64,000 bases of DNA from Olsenella_L kribbiana (lineage in GTDB: Bacteria > Actinomycetota > Coriobacteriia > Coriobacteriales > Atopobiaceae). Both the position numbers and the translations under genes were made by a program. Each line of letters opens with the position of its first letter. Positions within the stretch are counted from its first letter, which is position 1. Below are positions 26,401-32,956 of this stretch, in pieces. The notes under the pieces were generated by a model that did no database searches, was not told where the DNA came from, and saw nothing but the letters and a program-made list of their open reading frames with translations. The stretch covers positions 110,159-174,158 of the forward strand of contig NZ_JAZGJP010000005.1 in the NCBI RefSeq assembly GCF_036408795.1, given 5' to 3'.

Positions 26401-26696
26401 CCAGCATCGAGGAGCACCTGCTCGATTGCGATCGTGCGGACCGGCTTCTCGACGAGATGTCTGCCGTCTCCCCACACATCCCAGCGCTCCTTGATCCACG
26501 CGGAGAGCGTCGTGACCGAGATGCCGAAAAGGACTGGGTCGGAAAGGACTGCAAGCTGCTTCTGCGCTGCAATCTGTGCCTCGAATGAGGGCACGACAAG
26601 GACAGCTGCGCCCTTGCTGCTGGCCTCGTGAAGCGCTGCCACGACATCTGCCGACACGACGCCCTCTGCGTGCGTATGCACGATATGCATTCCCAT
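23433..26696 (-). CDS. addB: AddB-like helicase-nuclease subunit with Fe-S cluster motif
   Basis: Partner of AddA; 1087 residues. The N-terminal two-thirds is a divergent inactive-helicase-like region (VPSFEAQIAAQKQL, GISVTTLSAWIKERWD). The C-terminal third is a PD-(D/E)XK nuclease, with ECPLKWFSLRRLKLE, IGTFVHGVLE, ITGTIDRVDVDG and VIDYKQKS. The Cys in ECPLKWF together with CDAEACMYCPVLGC at the end can bind a 4Fe-4S cluster, as in AddB. No Walker A is visible, unlike classical AddB, which resembles the RexB/divergent type. The start ATG 26696 has AAGGAG upstream and a 24-base predicted leader. Confidence 0.85.
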   Translation of the reverse strand: MGMHIVHTHAEGVVSADVVAALHEASSKGAAVLVVPSFEAQIAAQKQLAVLSDPVLFGISVTTLSAWIKERWDVWGDGRHLVEKPVRTIAIEQVLLDAGQAEPLPGMLRLLSSLAEEALPWLPLMPNSKVDEFRAKQYGLTAAEASAIGLVGAYADMIHALGYIEPAEASAEIVPAMERAGAQVPTLVVSGISKLGRSQRELLAAAARVSDVWFIGTERNAEADRGLRSLEEELLALAGDNHVACEEPESEAPESMARAEELSKLRRALFTEAETMHGTGAVFLAEPEGPLAEAEHLAATICRLADAGEKKIVVSTPDPERAWRELAPKLACRHIAVSARLERPLAKTEAGHAFISYAETVAELAELAETWPEPETLEDGTERIRLGDMSWWPPRGLTDFLLSDISHITTGKAQTLDAKWRSDRLLVPEDVLTTLQNEREVGASCARATQELLRGRIGTAAQRLLTPYIAGIETPDDLFVDEDRDISIRTERLSDTLSDTFEAGTLEGILSLAGTLKELGISADPKAEHPVSLRLVVALMKQAMGEKALVTRPARSEKDALAQVRIASQSEVAGMEPCSADALICCGQTSQESSIGTGDDVLSALVERCGIEPAPDPMQDARARFVSALSVPRRLLVMERVRNDADAKESYPSVMLTELLSVYGFDDGKKAKAGKLWEDRAREAGVGASSADEQHIVEETMPEGRAPRQAAAEEIVPAGTISEASKHAIVVPPPGRIDLLDGKPLLSATQIETYLECPLKWFSLRRLKLENQDAGFSGMEIGTFVHGVLESLHKKMLDDALERAGMSEEDLKAVSWTPLPDSRVDVERNPERMDFALALADKIFDERLESQYVRKHERQPLIPHTEADLGTIRRIRHDIETFIGYEAGLFDGFEPRHFEWDFGSRDNAVEYAGAYITGTIDRVDVDGHGLACVIDYKQKSATGFAKEYAVFPNGAPASDAGFVLPRRVQSLIYGQVVRRRHPDLKVVAAVYLSTQDPHAVSGAVSANLADRIFWKHAPAKRTLETMAVSDQESFGTDGRGIDAVLDATEELVRQKIAELMAGNIEAAPCDAEACMYCPVLGCEKRLG

Positions 26697-26726
26697 TGCT
26701 GCTCCTTGCTTCCGGTGTCTCCATCT

Positions 26727-26732
26727 ATGGTA
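26727..26732 (-). promoter_or_regulatory. Extended -10 box (TACCAT) for addB-addA
   Basis: Minus-strand CGCTACCATAG, matching the recurrent GCTAnnAT(G) pattern of this window. It predicts a transcription start near 26720, 24 bases before the addB ATG. No clear -35. Confidence 0.5.
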
Positions 26733-26760
26733 GCGCGCGGAGGCGACAGCAATGCCTGGC

Positions 26761-27063
26761 CTAGGCGAGCCCCTTGCCCTTGAGGCGTCCCAGCACGAGC
26801 CTATAGCCCCCTTCAGGGCCATTGAGGCATTTCGAGACCCTGCTCACGGTCGTCGACGAGGCGCCCGTCGCCTCAGACACGGCGGTATACGACGATCCGG
26901 AATCCAGAAGGCGCGCCATCTCGAGGCGCTGGGCAAGATCCTGGATCTCGAGCTTGCTCAGAAGGTCGAGAAGGAACGCATGCGCCTCGTCAGGAGTCTC
27001 GAGCAGGCAGAATGCCTCCATGAGACGCTCGGTCTCCCCTGCTCTTCCCATATCGGTGCCCAT
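26761..27063 (-). CDS. TrpR/YerC/YecD-family DNA-binding regulator
   Basis: A 100-residue helical protein of the TrpR-like YerC/YecD family. The LLSKLEIQDLAQRLEMARLLDSG region (about 34-57) is followed by the helix-turn-helix YTAVSEATGASSTTVSRVSKCL, the family signature. Targets of this family are poorly known. The ATG 27063 has GGAGGGAGA 6 bases upstream. A perfect 9-4-9 inverted repeat lies 26-47 bases before the start codon, over the probable promoter, suggesting autoregulation. Confidence 0.9.
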   Translation of the reverse strand: MGTDMGRAGETERLMEAFCLLETPDEAHAFLLDLLSKLEIQDLAQRLEMARLLDSGSSYTAVSEATGASSTTVSRVSKCLNGPEGGYRLVLGRLKGKGLA

Positions 27064-27088
27064 GTCTCTCCCTCCGGACGACGTCCGT

Positions 27089-27110
27089 CTACTTTAGCAC
27101 ACTAAAGTAG
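27089..27110. promoter_or_regulatory. Perfect 9-4-9 inverted repeat, probable operator of the TrpR/YerC-like gene
   Basis: CTACTTTAG, four bases, CTAAAGTAG. On the minus strand the right-hand half contains a -10-like TAAAGT, and TTCACA lies 18 bases upstream of it, so the repeat would cover the spacer and -10 of the regulator's promoter. Confidence 0.6.
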
Positions 27111-27222
27111 CAGCTGTGAAGAAAGGATGGGAAGAGCTCTGAGGAAGCGAAACAGGAAAGCGCTTCAGAAGACAGGCAGCCTTCTCGGGTAGACTCGAGG
27201 AAAGAGGAAAGGAGCGTCTCCC

Positions 27223-27579
27223 ATGCGTTTTCTCAAGAGCTGGTTCGTCTGTGCCCTTGCCATCGCCCTTGCCATCTATCTCGTGCCCGGCATCGTGCCT
27301 CTGGGCGATACCGTGAAGAGCGCCATCTTCGCAGCGCTCGCGCTCGCCCTCGTGAACGCGACGATCAAGCCCATCATGAAGGTGCTGTCGCTGCCCCTGA
27401 CGATACTCTCGCTCGGCGTGTTCTCGCTTGTCGTGAACGCCGTCGCGCTCGAGATTGCAAGCTGGCTCTCAGTCTCGGTCTTCGGCCTTGGCATCTATTG
27501 CACGAGCTTCGGCGCTGCCTTCTGGGGCGCCCTCGTGATCTCTGTCGTCTCTGCCATCCTGAATGCCGTCATCGCGTAG
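27223..27579 (+). CDS. Phage-holin-family / YvlD-type small membrane protein
   Basis: A 118-residue protein with four hydrophobic segments (about 7-23, 34-50, 55-80 and 88-115). It carries the family-typical ALVNATIKPIMKVLSLPLTILSLG stretch of the '4-TM phage holin'/YvlD family found in many chromosomes without a prophage. Start ATG at 27223 with AAAGGAG upstream. Its last 111 bases overlap the end of the convergent DUF2974 gene. Function in envelope stress is suggested for relatives but not shown by the sequence. Confidence 0.9.
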   Translation: MRFLKSWFVCALAIALAIYLVPGIVPLGDTVKSAIFAALALALVNATIKPIMKVLSLPLTILSLGVFSLVVNAVALEIASWLSVSVFGLGIYCTSFGAAFWGALVISVVSAILNAVIA

Positions 27580-28749
27580 ACGTCCCTGTGGCAGCTGCGA
27601 GGCAAGCTTTGCAGCGTTCAAGGCGGCTGTCTCCACAGCACGGCTTGCGGCGTGGCGGGCATAGGACATCGTGTTTGTGACCGTCGATGCCACAAGCTTC
27701 ATGATGGCATCCTTCGTGGCAGGGCTCGATCCGGCCAGTGCCTGCACGACCTTCTGGATGCCATCAGGCGTCGCCGTCACTTCATCCAAAGTCTCAGCTC
27801 CTCCTGCAGCAAGCACGCGGAAGAGCTCCTCCGTGAAGGAGCGGCGCTGGTCTTTCGGGACCGAAGCGATCCAGTCCGCAAATATCTGGTTCGTGACCTT
27901 GCATTGGGGCAGAAGGTCTTCTGCTGCGACCATGCCTGAAGGCCCCATCTCCCAGGAGGTCGGATCGTGCTGGAGGGCGCCCTGCGCCGTGCTCTTCACA
28001 TAGATGCGTGGCTCCTCGGGCCTGTCGAAGAGCTCGCCCACGATGGAGTAGGTCGGCTGAATCCGCAGGAACCGGTGTCCGAGCACATCCCAGGCGCTCT
28101 TCGGCGAGACCTCTGCATCCATGCCGGGGCCATCGTTGCTCCAGCAGAAGAGGACTTCAGGCGCAAGGTCGGATGGCAGCATCGATGCGGCATAGGAAGC
28201 CAGGTTCCCGCCCTTCGAGTGGCCGCCCACATAGAGGCGCCTGCCCTCCTTCTGGGCCCATCTCGCCATGCGCGCAAGATATTCTGCAGAGATCTCCTGC
28301 GCTTCCGTGACAGTGAAGCTCAGCATGAAGTCCTCCTGCCACCCCACAAGCGTCGAGTCCGTGCCGCGGAAGGACACATAGCTCTCGTGCGGCGTGACAT
28401 CGATCGTGACCGCCGATGCCTGGACCAAGCGCTCCGGCACGAAGACATCGACCATATCGTGGAGGGCAAGAGGCCCGAAGCGGCGGGATTCTGCCAGAAG
28501 CTCGAGCGTCTCAGCCGTGATGTTTGCCATCGACCGCACATAGGGCGAGATGTCACCGCCCGACGCTGCAAGAAGGCCGCGGAGGGCATCATGCACAGAA
28601 GCAGAGCCAGCCTCCCCCTCCTTCGGCACGAACGAGGCAAGGTCGAGGTAGGAGATGCAGGAGCAGATGACATTGTCGCAGTCGTTGAAGGGACGCTCCG
28701 CAAAGGAGAGGTCTCCCCGCCACAGAAGATAGTCATCGATCGTCCCCAT
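27469..28749 (-). CDS. DUF2974 (Mbeg1-like) alpha/beta hydrolase
   Basis: A 426-residue protein from ATG 28749 (GGGGGAG upstream). The N-terminal part contains DNVICSCISYLDL. The alpha/beta-hydrolase nucleophile elbow YVGGHSKGGNLASYAA is at about 172-187. FCWSNDGPGMD and a C-terminal Lys/Asp region follow, all typical of DUF2974 lipase-like proteins. The last 37 codons run antisense through the coding part of the small membrane gene and give a very charged, low-complexity tail. This suggests that the original stop was lost. Confidence 0.85.
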   Translation of the reverse strand: MGTIDDYLLWRGDLSFAERPFNDCDNVICSCISYLDLASFVPKEGEAGSASVHDALRGLLAASGGDISPYVRSMANITAETLELLAESRRFGPLALHDMVDVFVPERLVQASAVTIDVTPHESYVSFRGTDSTLVGWQEDFMLSFTVTEAQEISAEYLARMARWAQKEGRRLYVGGHSKGGNLASYAASMLPSDLAPEVLFCWSNDGPGMDAEVSPKSAWDVLGHRFLRIQPTYSIVGELFDRPEEPRIYVKSTAQGALQHDPTSWEMGPSGMVAAEDLLPQCKVTNQIFADWIASVPKDQRRSFTEELFRVLAAGGAETLDEVTATPDGIQKVVQALAGSSPATKDAIMKLVASTVTNTMSYARHAASRAVETAALNAAKLASQLPQGRLRDDGIQDGRDDRDHEGAPEGSAEARAIDAKAEDRD

Positions 28750-28781
28750 AGCTCCCCCATCCGCATCCGGTGCTTCAGAGC

Positions 28782-28787
28782 ATCGTA
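28782..28787 (-). promoter_or_regulatory. Extended -10 box (TACGAT) for the DUF2974 gene
   Basis: Minus-strand TGCTACGATGC, identical in form to the box before the M20 peptidase. Start predicted near 28775, 26 bases before the ATG. It abuts the T-run of the fucO terminator, so that terminator and this promoter are packed together. Confidence 0.5.
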
Positions 28788-28790
28788 GCA

Positions 28791-28826
28791 GAAGAAAGCG
28801 CCCCTCCGGAAATTCCGGAAGGGCGC
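28791..28826 (-). terminator. Intrinsic terminator after fucO
   Basis: 12-bp GC-rich stem with one wobble (28798-28809 with 28815-28826), a 5-base loop, and TTTCTTC on the minus strand. Confidence 0.88.
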
Positions 28827-28857
28827 ACATGCAGCATTTCGGTTTCCGGCTGAATCC

Positions 28858-30018
28858 TTATGCCATGATCTTGCGGAACATGTCCTTGACCTGCTCCGGC
28901 GTGGCCTCGCGCGGGTTGCCCGGATAGCAGGCATCGGCGAGGGCATCCTTTGCGAGCTGGTCGAGGTCCTCCTCGACGAGGCCCTTGCACGTCTTCGGGA
29001 TGCTGACATCCTCGGAGAGCTTGCGGACAGCGGCGATGGCGGCATCTGCTGCCTCGTCGTCCGTCATGCCCTTGGTGTCGACGCCCATAGCGACAGCGAT
29101 CTCAGCGAGGCGCTTCGTGACGACCGGCTTGTTGAACTCCATCGCGATCGGGAGCAGCATTGCGCAGGCGACGCCGTGCGGCGTGTCATAGTGCGCAGAG
29201 AGCGTGTGTGCCATCGAGTGGTCGATGCCGAGTCCGACGTTGGAGAAGCCCATGCCGGCGATGTACTGGCCAAGCGCCATGCCCTCGCGGCCGGATGCGG
29301 GCTTGCCGCTCTTGGCCTCGGCGTAGGCATCGCGGAGGTTCTGGGAGATGAGCTGGATGGCCTTGTAGTGGAACATGTCGGAGAGCTCCCAGGCGCCCTT
29401 CGTCGTGTAGCCTTCGATAGCATGGGTGAGTGCGTCCATGCCCGTGGCAGCCGTGAGGCCTGCCGGCATCGAAGCCATCATCTCGGGGTCGACGACAGCG
29501 ACCTCAGGGATATCGTTCGTGTCGACGCAGACGAACTTGCGGACCTTCTCCGGGTCGGTGATCACGTAGTTGATCGTGACCTCGGCCGCTGTGCCTGCCG
29601 TCGTCGGGACAGCGATCGTGAACACGGCATGCTTCTTCGTCGGAGCGACGCCCTCGAGGGAGCGTACATCGGCGAACTCAGGGTTCTCGACGATGACGCC
29701 GATGGCCTTGGCGGTATCCATGGAGGAGCCGCCGCCGATCGTGACGATCATGTCAGCGCCGGATGCCTTGTAGGCGGCAACGCCGTCCTGGACGTTCTGG
29801 ATGGTCGGGTTCGGCTTGATCTCGGAATAGAGGCTCCAGGGGATCTTGGCCTCATCGAGCAGGTCGGTGACCTTGGAGGTCACGCCGAACTTCACGAGGT
29901 CGGGATCGGAGCAGACGAAGGCCTTCTTGTAGCCGCGACGGGAAATCTCGCCCGGAATCTCCTTGATAGCGCCAGCGCCGTGATAGGAGATGGTGTTGAG
30001 CACGAAACGATTGACCAT
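28858..30018 (-). CDS. fucO: Iron-containing alcohol dehydrogenase, lactaldehyde reductase (FucO) type
   Basis: Group III NAD(P)-dependent dehydrogenase of 386 residues. It is very close in pattern to FucO: RRGYKKAFVCSD, the nucleotide-binding GGGSSMDTAKAIG (about 95-107), PTTAGTAAEVTINYVITD and KFVCVDTNDIP. Metal ligands are visible as Asp and His in GMDALTHAIEGY (about 193-204), His in DHSMAH and His in YDTPHGVACAM. It probably reduces lactaldehyde to 1,2-propanediol, or another short aldehyde. No fucose or rhamnose genes are adjacent. A 12-base palindrome lies upstream, and a terminator closes the single-gene unit. Confidence 0.93.
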   Translation of the reverse strand: MVNRFVLNTISYHGAGAIKEIPGEISRRGYKKAFVCSDPDLVKFGVTSKVTDLLDEAKIPWSLYSEIKPNPTIQNVQDGVAAYKASGADMIVTIGGGSSMDTAKAIGVIVENPEFADVRSLEGVAPTKKHAVFTIAVPTTAGTAAEVTINYVITDPEKVRKFVCVDTNDIPEVAVVDPEMMASMPAGLTAATGMDALTHAIEGYTTKGAWELSDMFHYKAIQLISQNLRDAYAEAKSGKPASGREGMALGQYIAGMGFSNVGLGIDHSMAHTLSAHYDTPHGVACAMLLPIAMEFNKPVVTKRLAEIAVAMGVDTKGMTDDEAADAAIAAVRKLSEDVSIPKTCKGLVEEDLDQLAKDALADACYPGNPREATPEQVKDMFRKIMA

Positions 30019-30089
30019 GAAACAGTCCTTTCCAAGCTGCCGTGTACAGGGTCAGACCAATCGTGCCCCAAATCGCGTACATGAGAATT

Positions 30090-30101
30090 CGCAATATTGC
30101 G
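30090..30101. repeat. Perfect 12-base palindrome upstream of fucO
   Basis: CGCAATATTGCG, about 72 bases upstream of the fucO start codon. It could be a regulator site. No known operator is recognised. Confidence 0.4.
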
Positions 30102-30191
30102 CATATTCTGTTCCCGCATTCTGAATGCAGATGCGGCTTTCTGGGCATTTCCTGTCCAGATGCTGCGATTCACGAGATTGGAAATCGCCGA

Positions 30192-30233
30192 AATATCGAA
30201 AATGCCGCCGCTCGCCCATCGGCGAACGGCGGC
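30192..30233 (-). terminator. Intrinsic terminator after dapB
   Basis: 13-bp stem (30204-30216 with 30221-30233, one wobble) with a 4-base loop, followed on the minus strand by ATTTTCGATATTT. Confidence 0.85.
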
Positions 30234-30256
30234 CCCAGCTGCTATCGGGAAATATG

Positions 30257-30976
30257 CTATGCGAACATGAGATCTTCGAAGGAATAGAAGCCAGGCTCCT
30301 TTGCAAGGAGCTTCTCCGCTGCGGCAAGCGCGCCCTCGGCGAAGATCTGGCGGCTCTGGGCACGATGCGTGAGCACGAGCTCTTCGTCCGTGCCGAAGAA
30401 GTGCACCTCGTGGGTACCGGCCACGGTGCCGCCACGAAGGCTATGGACACCGATCTCACGTTGAGGTCTCTCGCCCACGATGCCTTCGCGCCCATAGACA
30501 AGCGAGCACGCGCCTTCAGGATCTGCCGCTTCGATGAGCATCTTCGCCGTTCCGGACGGAGCATCGACCTTCTTCTTGTGGTGCGTCTCCTCTATCTCGA
30601 TATCCCAGCCAGGAAGCGCACTCGCTGCCTCAGCGACAAGGCGGCGGAGCACGGCGACACCCAGAGAGTAGTTGCCTGAATGGACGACCGGGACAGACTT
30701 CCCGAGCTCCTCGAGAAGCGAGAGCTCCTGCTCCCCCAGCCCCGTCGTGCCCGAGACGACGGCACAGCCGCAGTTCCTGGCATAGGTGCAGAGATCGGCT
30801 GTGAGCGCCGGTGCAGAGAAGTCGATCGCGACATCGGCGAGAGGCAGGCTATCGGGCAGGTCTTCCCTGTTTTCGAAGCCGACCTTGCCCACGAGCTCGA
30901 ATCCTTCACGCTCGGCAATGAGGCCTTCGAGCACGGTACCCATGCGCCCCGTGCCGATCAGTACTGCCTTAGCCAA
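30257..30976 (-). CDS. dapB: 4-hydroxy-tetrahydrodipicolinate reductase
   Basis: Second dedicated step of lysine/DAP synthesis, reducing the DapA product with NAD(P)H. The protein is 239 residues. The N-terminal nucleotide loop is GTGRMG (8-13). The catalytic segment is EIEETHHKKKVDAPSGTA (His-His-x-x-Lys), and GVHSLRGGTVAGTHEV is also typical. The likely start is TTG 30976, overlapping the dapA stop by 8 bases and using the GGAGGGAG inside the dapA end. No ATG is available near the true N-terminus. Cotranscribed with dapA under the lysine riboswitch. Confidence 0.95.
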   Translation of the reverse strand: MAKAVLIGTGRMGTVLEGLIAEREGFELVGKVGFENREDLPDSLPLADVAIDFSAPALTADLCTYARNCGCAVVSGTTGLGEQELSLLEELGKSVPVVHSGNYSLGVAVLRRLVAEAASALPGWDIEIEETHHKKKVDAPSGTAKMLIEAADPEGACSLVYGREGIVGERPQREIGVHSLRGGTVAGTHEVHFFGTDEELVLTHRAQSRQIFAEGALAAAEKLLAKEPGFYSFEDLMFA

Positions 30977-31859
30977 GAAGACCCACTCCCTCCATCGCAC
31001 GGCGAAGCCTTGCATGGTCTTCGTCTGTCATCGGCCAGAGCGGCAGGCGGTAGTTCGCCTGGAGCAGCCCCATGTCTGCCATGGCCTGCTTCACGGGAAT
31101 CGGGTTCACTTCGCAGAACAGGGCATGGATGAGGTCGAGGCAGGCAAGCTGGGTCTTCCTGGCCTCCTCGATGTTGCCGGCAAGGTAGTTCTTGCACATC
31201 TCGTGCACTTCCTTGGGCATGACGTTGGCCCAGACGGAGATGACGCCGCGGGCACCGAGGCTCATGAGCGGCAGGACCATATCGTCGTTGCCGGAGAACA
31301 TGCCGAAGTCAGGTCCCAGGCAGTGTGCGATCTCGGTCGCATAGCCGATGGAGCCCGACGCCTCCTTGATAGCAAGGGCACGCGGATGCTTCGAGAGGCG
31401 CTCGAGGTTCTTCACGCTGATGGAGCAGCCGGTACGGGAGGGCACATTGTAGAGGATGGCCGGCACATCGATTGCATCGAGCACGGTCTTGAAGTGCTGG
31501 TAGATGCCTTCCTCATTCGACTTGTTGTAGTACGGGGTGATGACGAGGAGGCCATCGACGCCGACCTTCTCGAGCTCGAGCGACTTGTTGTAGCTCTCGC
31601 GCGTGCAGTTCGATCCTGCGCCGCCGAAGATAGGCACCGCACCTCCGACATGCTCGACCGCGAACTTCGCGACGGCGATATCCTCTGCGTCTGTCATGGT
31701 CGCCGACTCGCCCGAGGTGCCGAGCACGAGGATGCCATCCGTCCCATTCGTGACCTGGAATTCGAGAATCTTGTCGAGCGAAGCGTAATCGATGGAGCCG
31801 TCCTCATTGAACGGCGTGACAAGAGCGACGATGGAGCCGGTGAGCTTCTGAAGATCCAT
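30969..31859 (-). CDS. dapA: 4-hydroxy-tetrahydrodipicolinate synthase
   Basis: Condenses pyruvate with aspartate semialdehyde. The 296-residue TIM barrel has LVTPFNEDGSID, the GTSGES loop (47-52), YYNKSNEEG, the YNVPSRTG tyrosine and the Schiff-base lysine in ALAIKEASG. The start ATG 31859 has AAAGGAAG upstream. Earlier in-frame codons belong to the riboswitch leader. Expression should fall when lysine binds the leader RNA. Confidence 0.97.
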   Translation of the reverse strand: MDLQKLTGSIVALVTPFNEDGSIDYASLDKILEFQVTNGTDGILVLGTSGESATMTDAEDIAVAKFAVEHVGGAVPIFGGAGSNCTRESYNKSLELEKVGVDGLLVITPYYNKSNEEGIYQHFKTVLDAIDVPAILYNVPSRTGCSISVKNLERLSKHPRALAIKEASGSIGYATEIAHCLGPDFGMFSGNDDMVLPLMSLGARGVISVWANVMPKEVHEMCKNYLAGNIEEARKTQLACLDLIHALFCEVNPIPVKQAMADMGLLQANYRLPLWPMTDEDHARLRRAMEGVGLLG

Positions 31860-31898
31860 GCGGTCTTCCTTTCCATAAATCCTGCCCAATACAGCAAT

Positions 31899-31924
31899 CG
31901 CCAGCAAAGAGCACTTTGCTGGCG
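31899..31924 (-). promoter_or_regulatory. Perfect 11-bp hairpin, probable expression platform of the lysine riboswitch
   Basis: CGCCAGCAAAG and its exact complement, with a 4-base loop, directly follow the aptamer and end 40 bases before the dapA ATG. The following minus-strand bases (GATTGCTGTATT) make only a weak U-tract. It may be a terminator, or it may act with the 3' strand of P1. Confidence 0.6.
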
Positions 31925-31934
31925 ACCTCGGCCA

Positions 31935-32105
31935 CATGACATAGCGCTCCTGCAGGCATTCCCGCAGACAGTCCCCGCCGTATTCCCGCGGGGCCCACCC
32001 CTTCGACATGCCTGCCGAGGAGGTTCGGCGGATTCCGCCTCCGCCCAAGGTCTTTGCCTGCCGGCTCGCCTGGGCATCATCTGTCCGCGCCTCTACCTTG
32101 AGCGC
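31935..32105 (-). ncRNA. Lysine riboswitch (L box) leading dapA-dapB
   Basis: The minus-strand leader contains the L-box landmarks in order. GTAGAGGCGCGGAC is the conserved P1/J segment. Next come a P2 helix TGCCCAGG...CCTTGGGC and the P3 arm GGAGGCGGAATCCGCCGAAC, with the conserved CCGCCGAA. TGGGC follows, then a P4 stem CCCCGC...GCGGGG, and GACTGTC leads into P5 (TGCGGG...CCTGCA). GGAGCGCTATGTC closes the core. Spacing and order match my recollection of the Rfam lysine family. A promoter box sits exactly at its 5' edge and a strong hairpin follows, just before dapA. Confidence 0.85.
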
Positions 32106-32111
32106 ATGGTA
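32106..32111 (-). promoter_or_regulatory. Extended -10 box (TACCAT) for the dapA leader
   Basis: Minus-strand TGCTACCATGC, with a TTTTTC stretch 17 bases upstream. The predicted start near 32099 coincides with the 5' end of the riboswitch. Confidence 0.55.
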
Positions 32112-32274
32112 GCACGGAGAATGGCGCTGAAAAAGGGATGCACCCTATCGGAAATAGGGATGAAACGTAGATGGTCCATGCACCTTGGGCACACCGAAAG
32201 CACGTTTGCCGAAACAAAGTGCCAAATAATGCACTCACTGCAAAAAACACGGTTTTCGTTCAATATCTCTGCCC

Positions 32275-32280
32275 TATTAT
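32275..32280 (+). promoter_or_regulatory. -10 box (TATTAT) for the MarR-type gene
   Basis: TATTATG in the divergent region. The expected start near 32287 leaves a 45-base leader to the ATG at 32332 but only 9 bases to the earlier ATG at 32296. It therefore favours the later start codon. Confidence 0.5.
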
Positions 32281-32331
32281 GATACGGAGTTCCAAATGGC
32301 ACTCTGCCCAGTTTCCGCTAAAGAGGTTTAC

Positions 32332-32886
32332 ATGAGATACAGCGGCACGTCTTCCATCGAATCGGTTGCTTCCAAGGTCCTGCATGCTGATGAACTGTCT
32401 GCAAAGGCAGAAGCACTGCGCGCAGACCAGTCAGAGAATGCGCCTTCCGAAGACAGCGGAGCCGAAGCGGCAAAGGCCTGCCTCGAGACATTCGAGAGCC
32501 TCTACCGCATCTCGATACCGCTGCTGCGCTGCCTTTCGCAGGGCAATGCGACCGTGCTCCTCTATCTCGACACCCATAAGCATGACACCTCTGCTGTCCG
32601 CATCGCAGAAGAGGTCGGCCTCACGCGCCCCCGCATCACGCAGATCATCGACGACCTCGAAGAGCAGGGGCTCGCAAAGCGTGTGAAGGATCCGCATGAT
32701 GCCCGCAAGATCAGGGTCACGATCACGCGCAAGGGCAAGAAGCTCGTTGCCGGTACGCGCCAGAGCTTCCAGAAGATCATCGAGGACTATGGAGCGGTCA
32801 TCGGCCAGGACCAGCTCGAAGAGCTCACCGGCATCCTGAACGAGACCTATGCGCTTTTGCAGGAGCTTGGACAGGTAGACGCCTAG
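32332..32886 (+). CDS. MarR-family winged-helix regulator
   Basis: A 184-residue protein. After about 50 polar residues comes a dimerisation helix (ETFESLYRISIPLLRCLSQGNATVLLYL). The MarR winged helix follows, with SAVRIAEEVGLTRPRITQIIDDLEEQGLAKRV and the wing DPHDARKIRVTITRKGKKL. The N-terminal tail is longer than usual. It is divergent from dapA, sharing about 470 bases of regulatory DNA. The M20 peptidase gene follows 70 bases later but has its own promoter box. Ligand and targets unknown. Confidence 0.88.
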   Translation: MRYSGTSSIESVASKVLHADELSAKAEALRADQSENAPSEDSGAEAAKACLETFESLYRISIPLLRCLSQGNATVLLYLDTHKHDTSAVRIAEEVGLTRPRITQIIDDLEEQGLAKRVKDPHDARKIRVTITRKGKKLVAGTRQSFQKIIEDYGAVIGQDQLEELTGILNETYALLQELGQVDA

Positions 32887-32914
32887 GCTAACTGGCAGAA
32901 AAGCTTCCCTCTGC

Positions 32915-32920
32915 TACGAT
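32915..32920 (+). promoter_or_regulatory. Extended -10 box (TACGAT) for the M20 peptidase
   Basis: TGCTACGATGG, predicted start near 32927, 30 bases before the ATG at 32957. No -35 recognised. Confidence 0.5.
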
Positions 32921-32956
32921 GGGGCCGACCAGTGGGAACCGGACCGGAAGGCAGAT

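Noticed and set aside
32296..32331. Earlier ATG for the MarR gene
   Set aside because: It would lie about 9 bases from the predicted transcription start, leaving no room for a ribosome site. The ATG at 32332 has AAGAGG and a proper leader.
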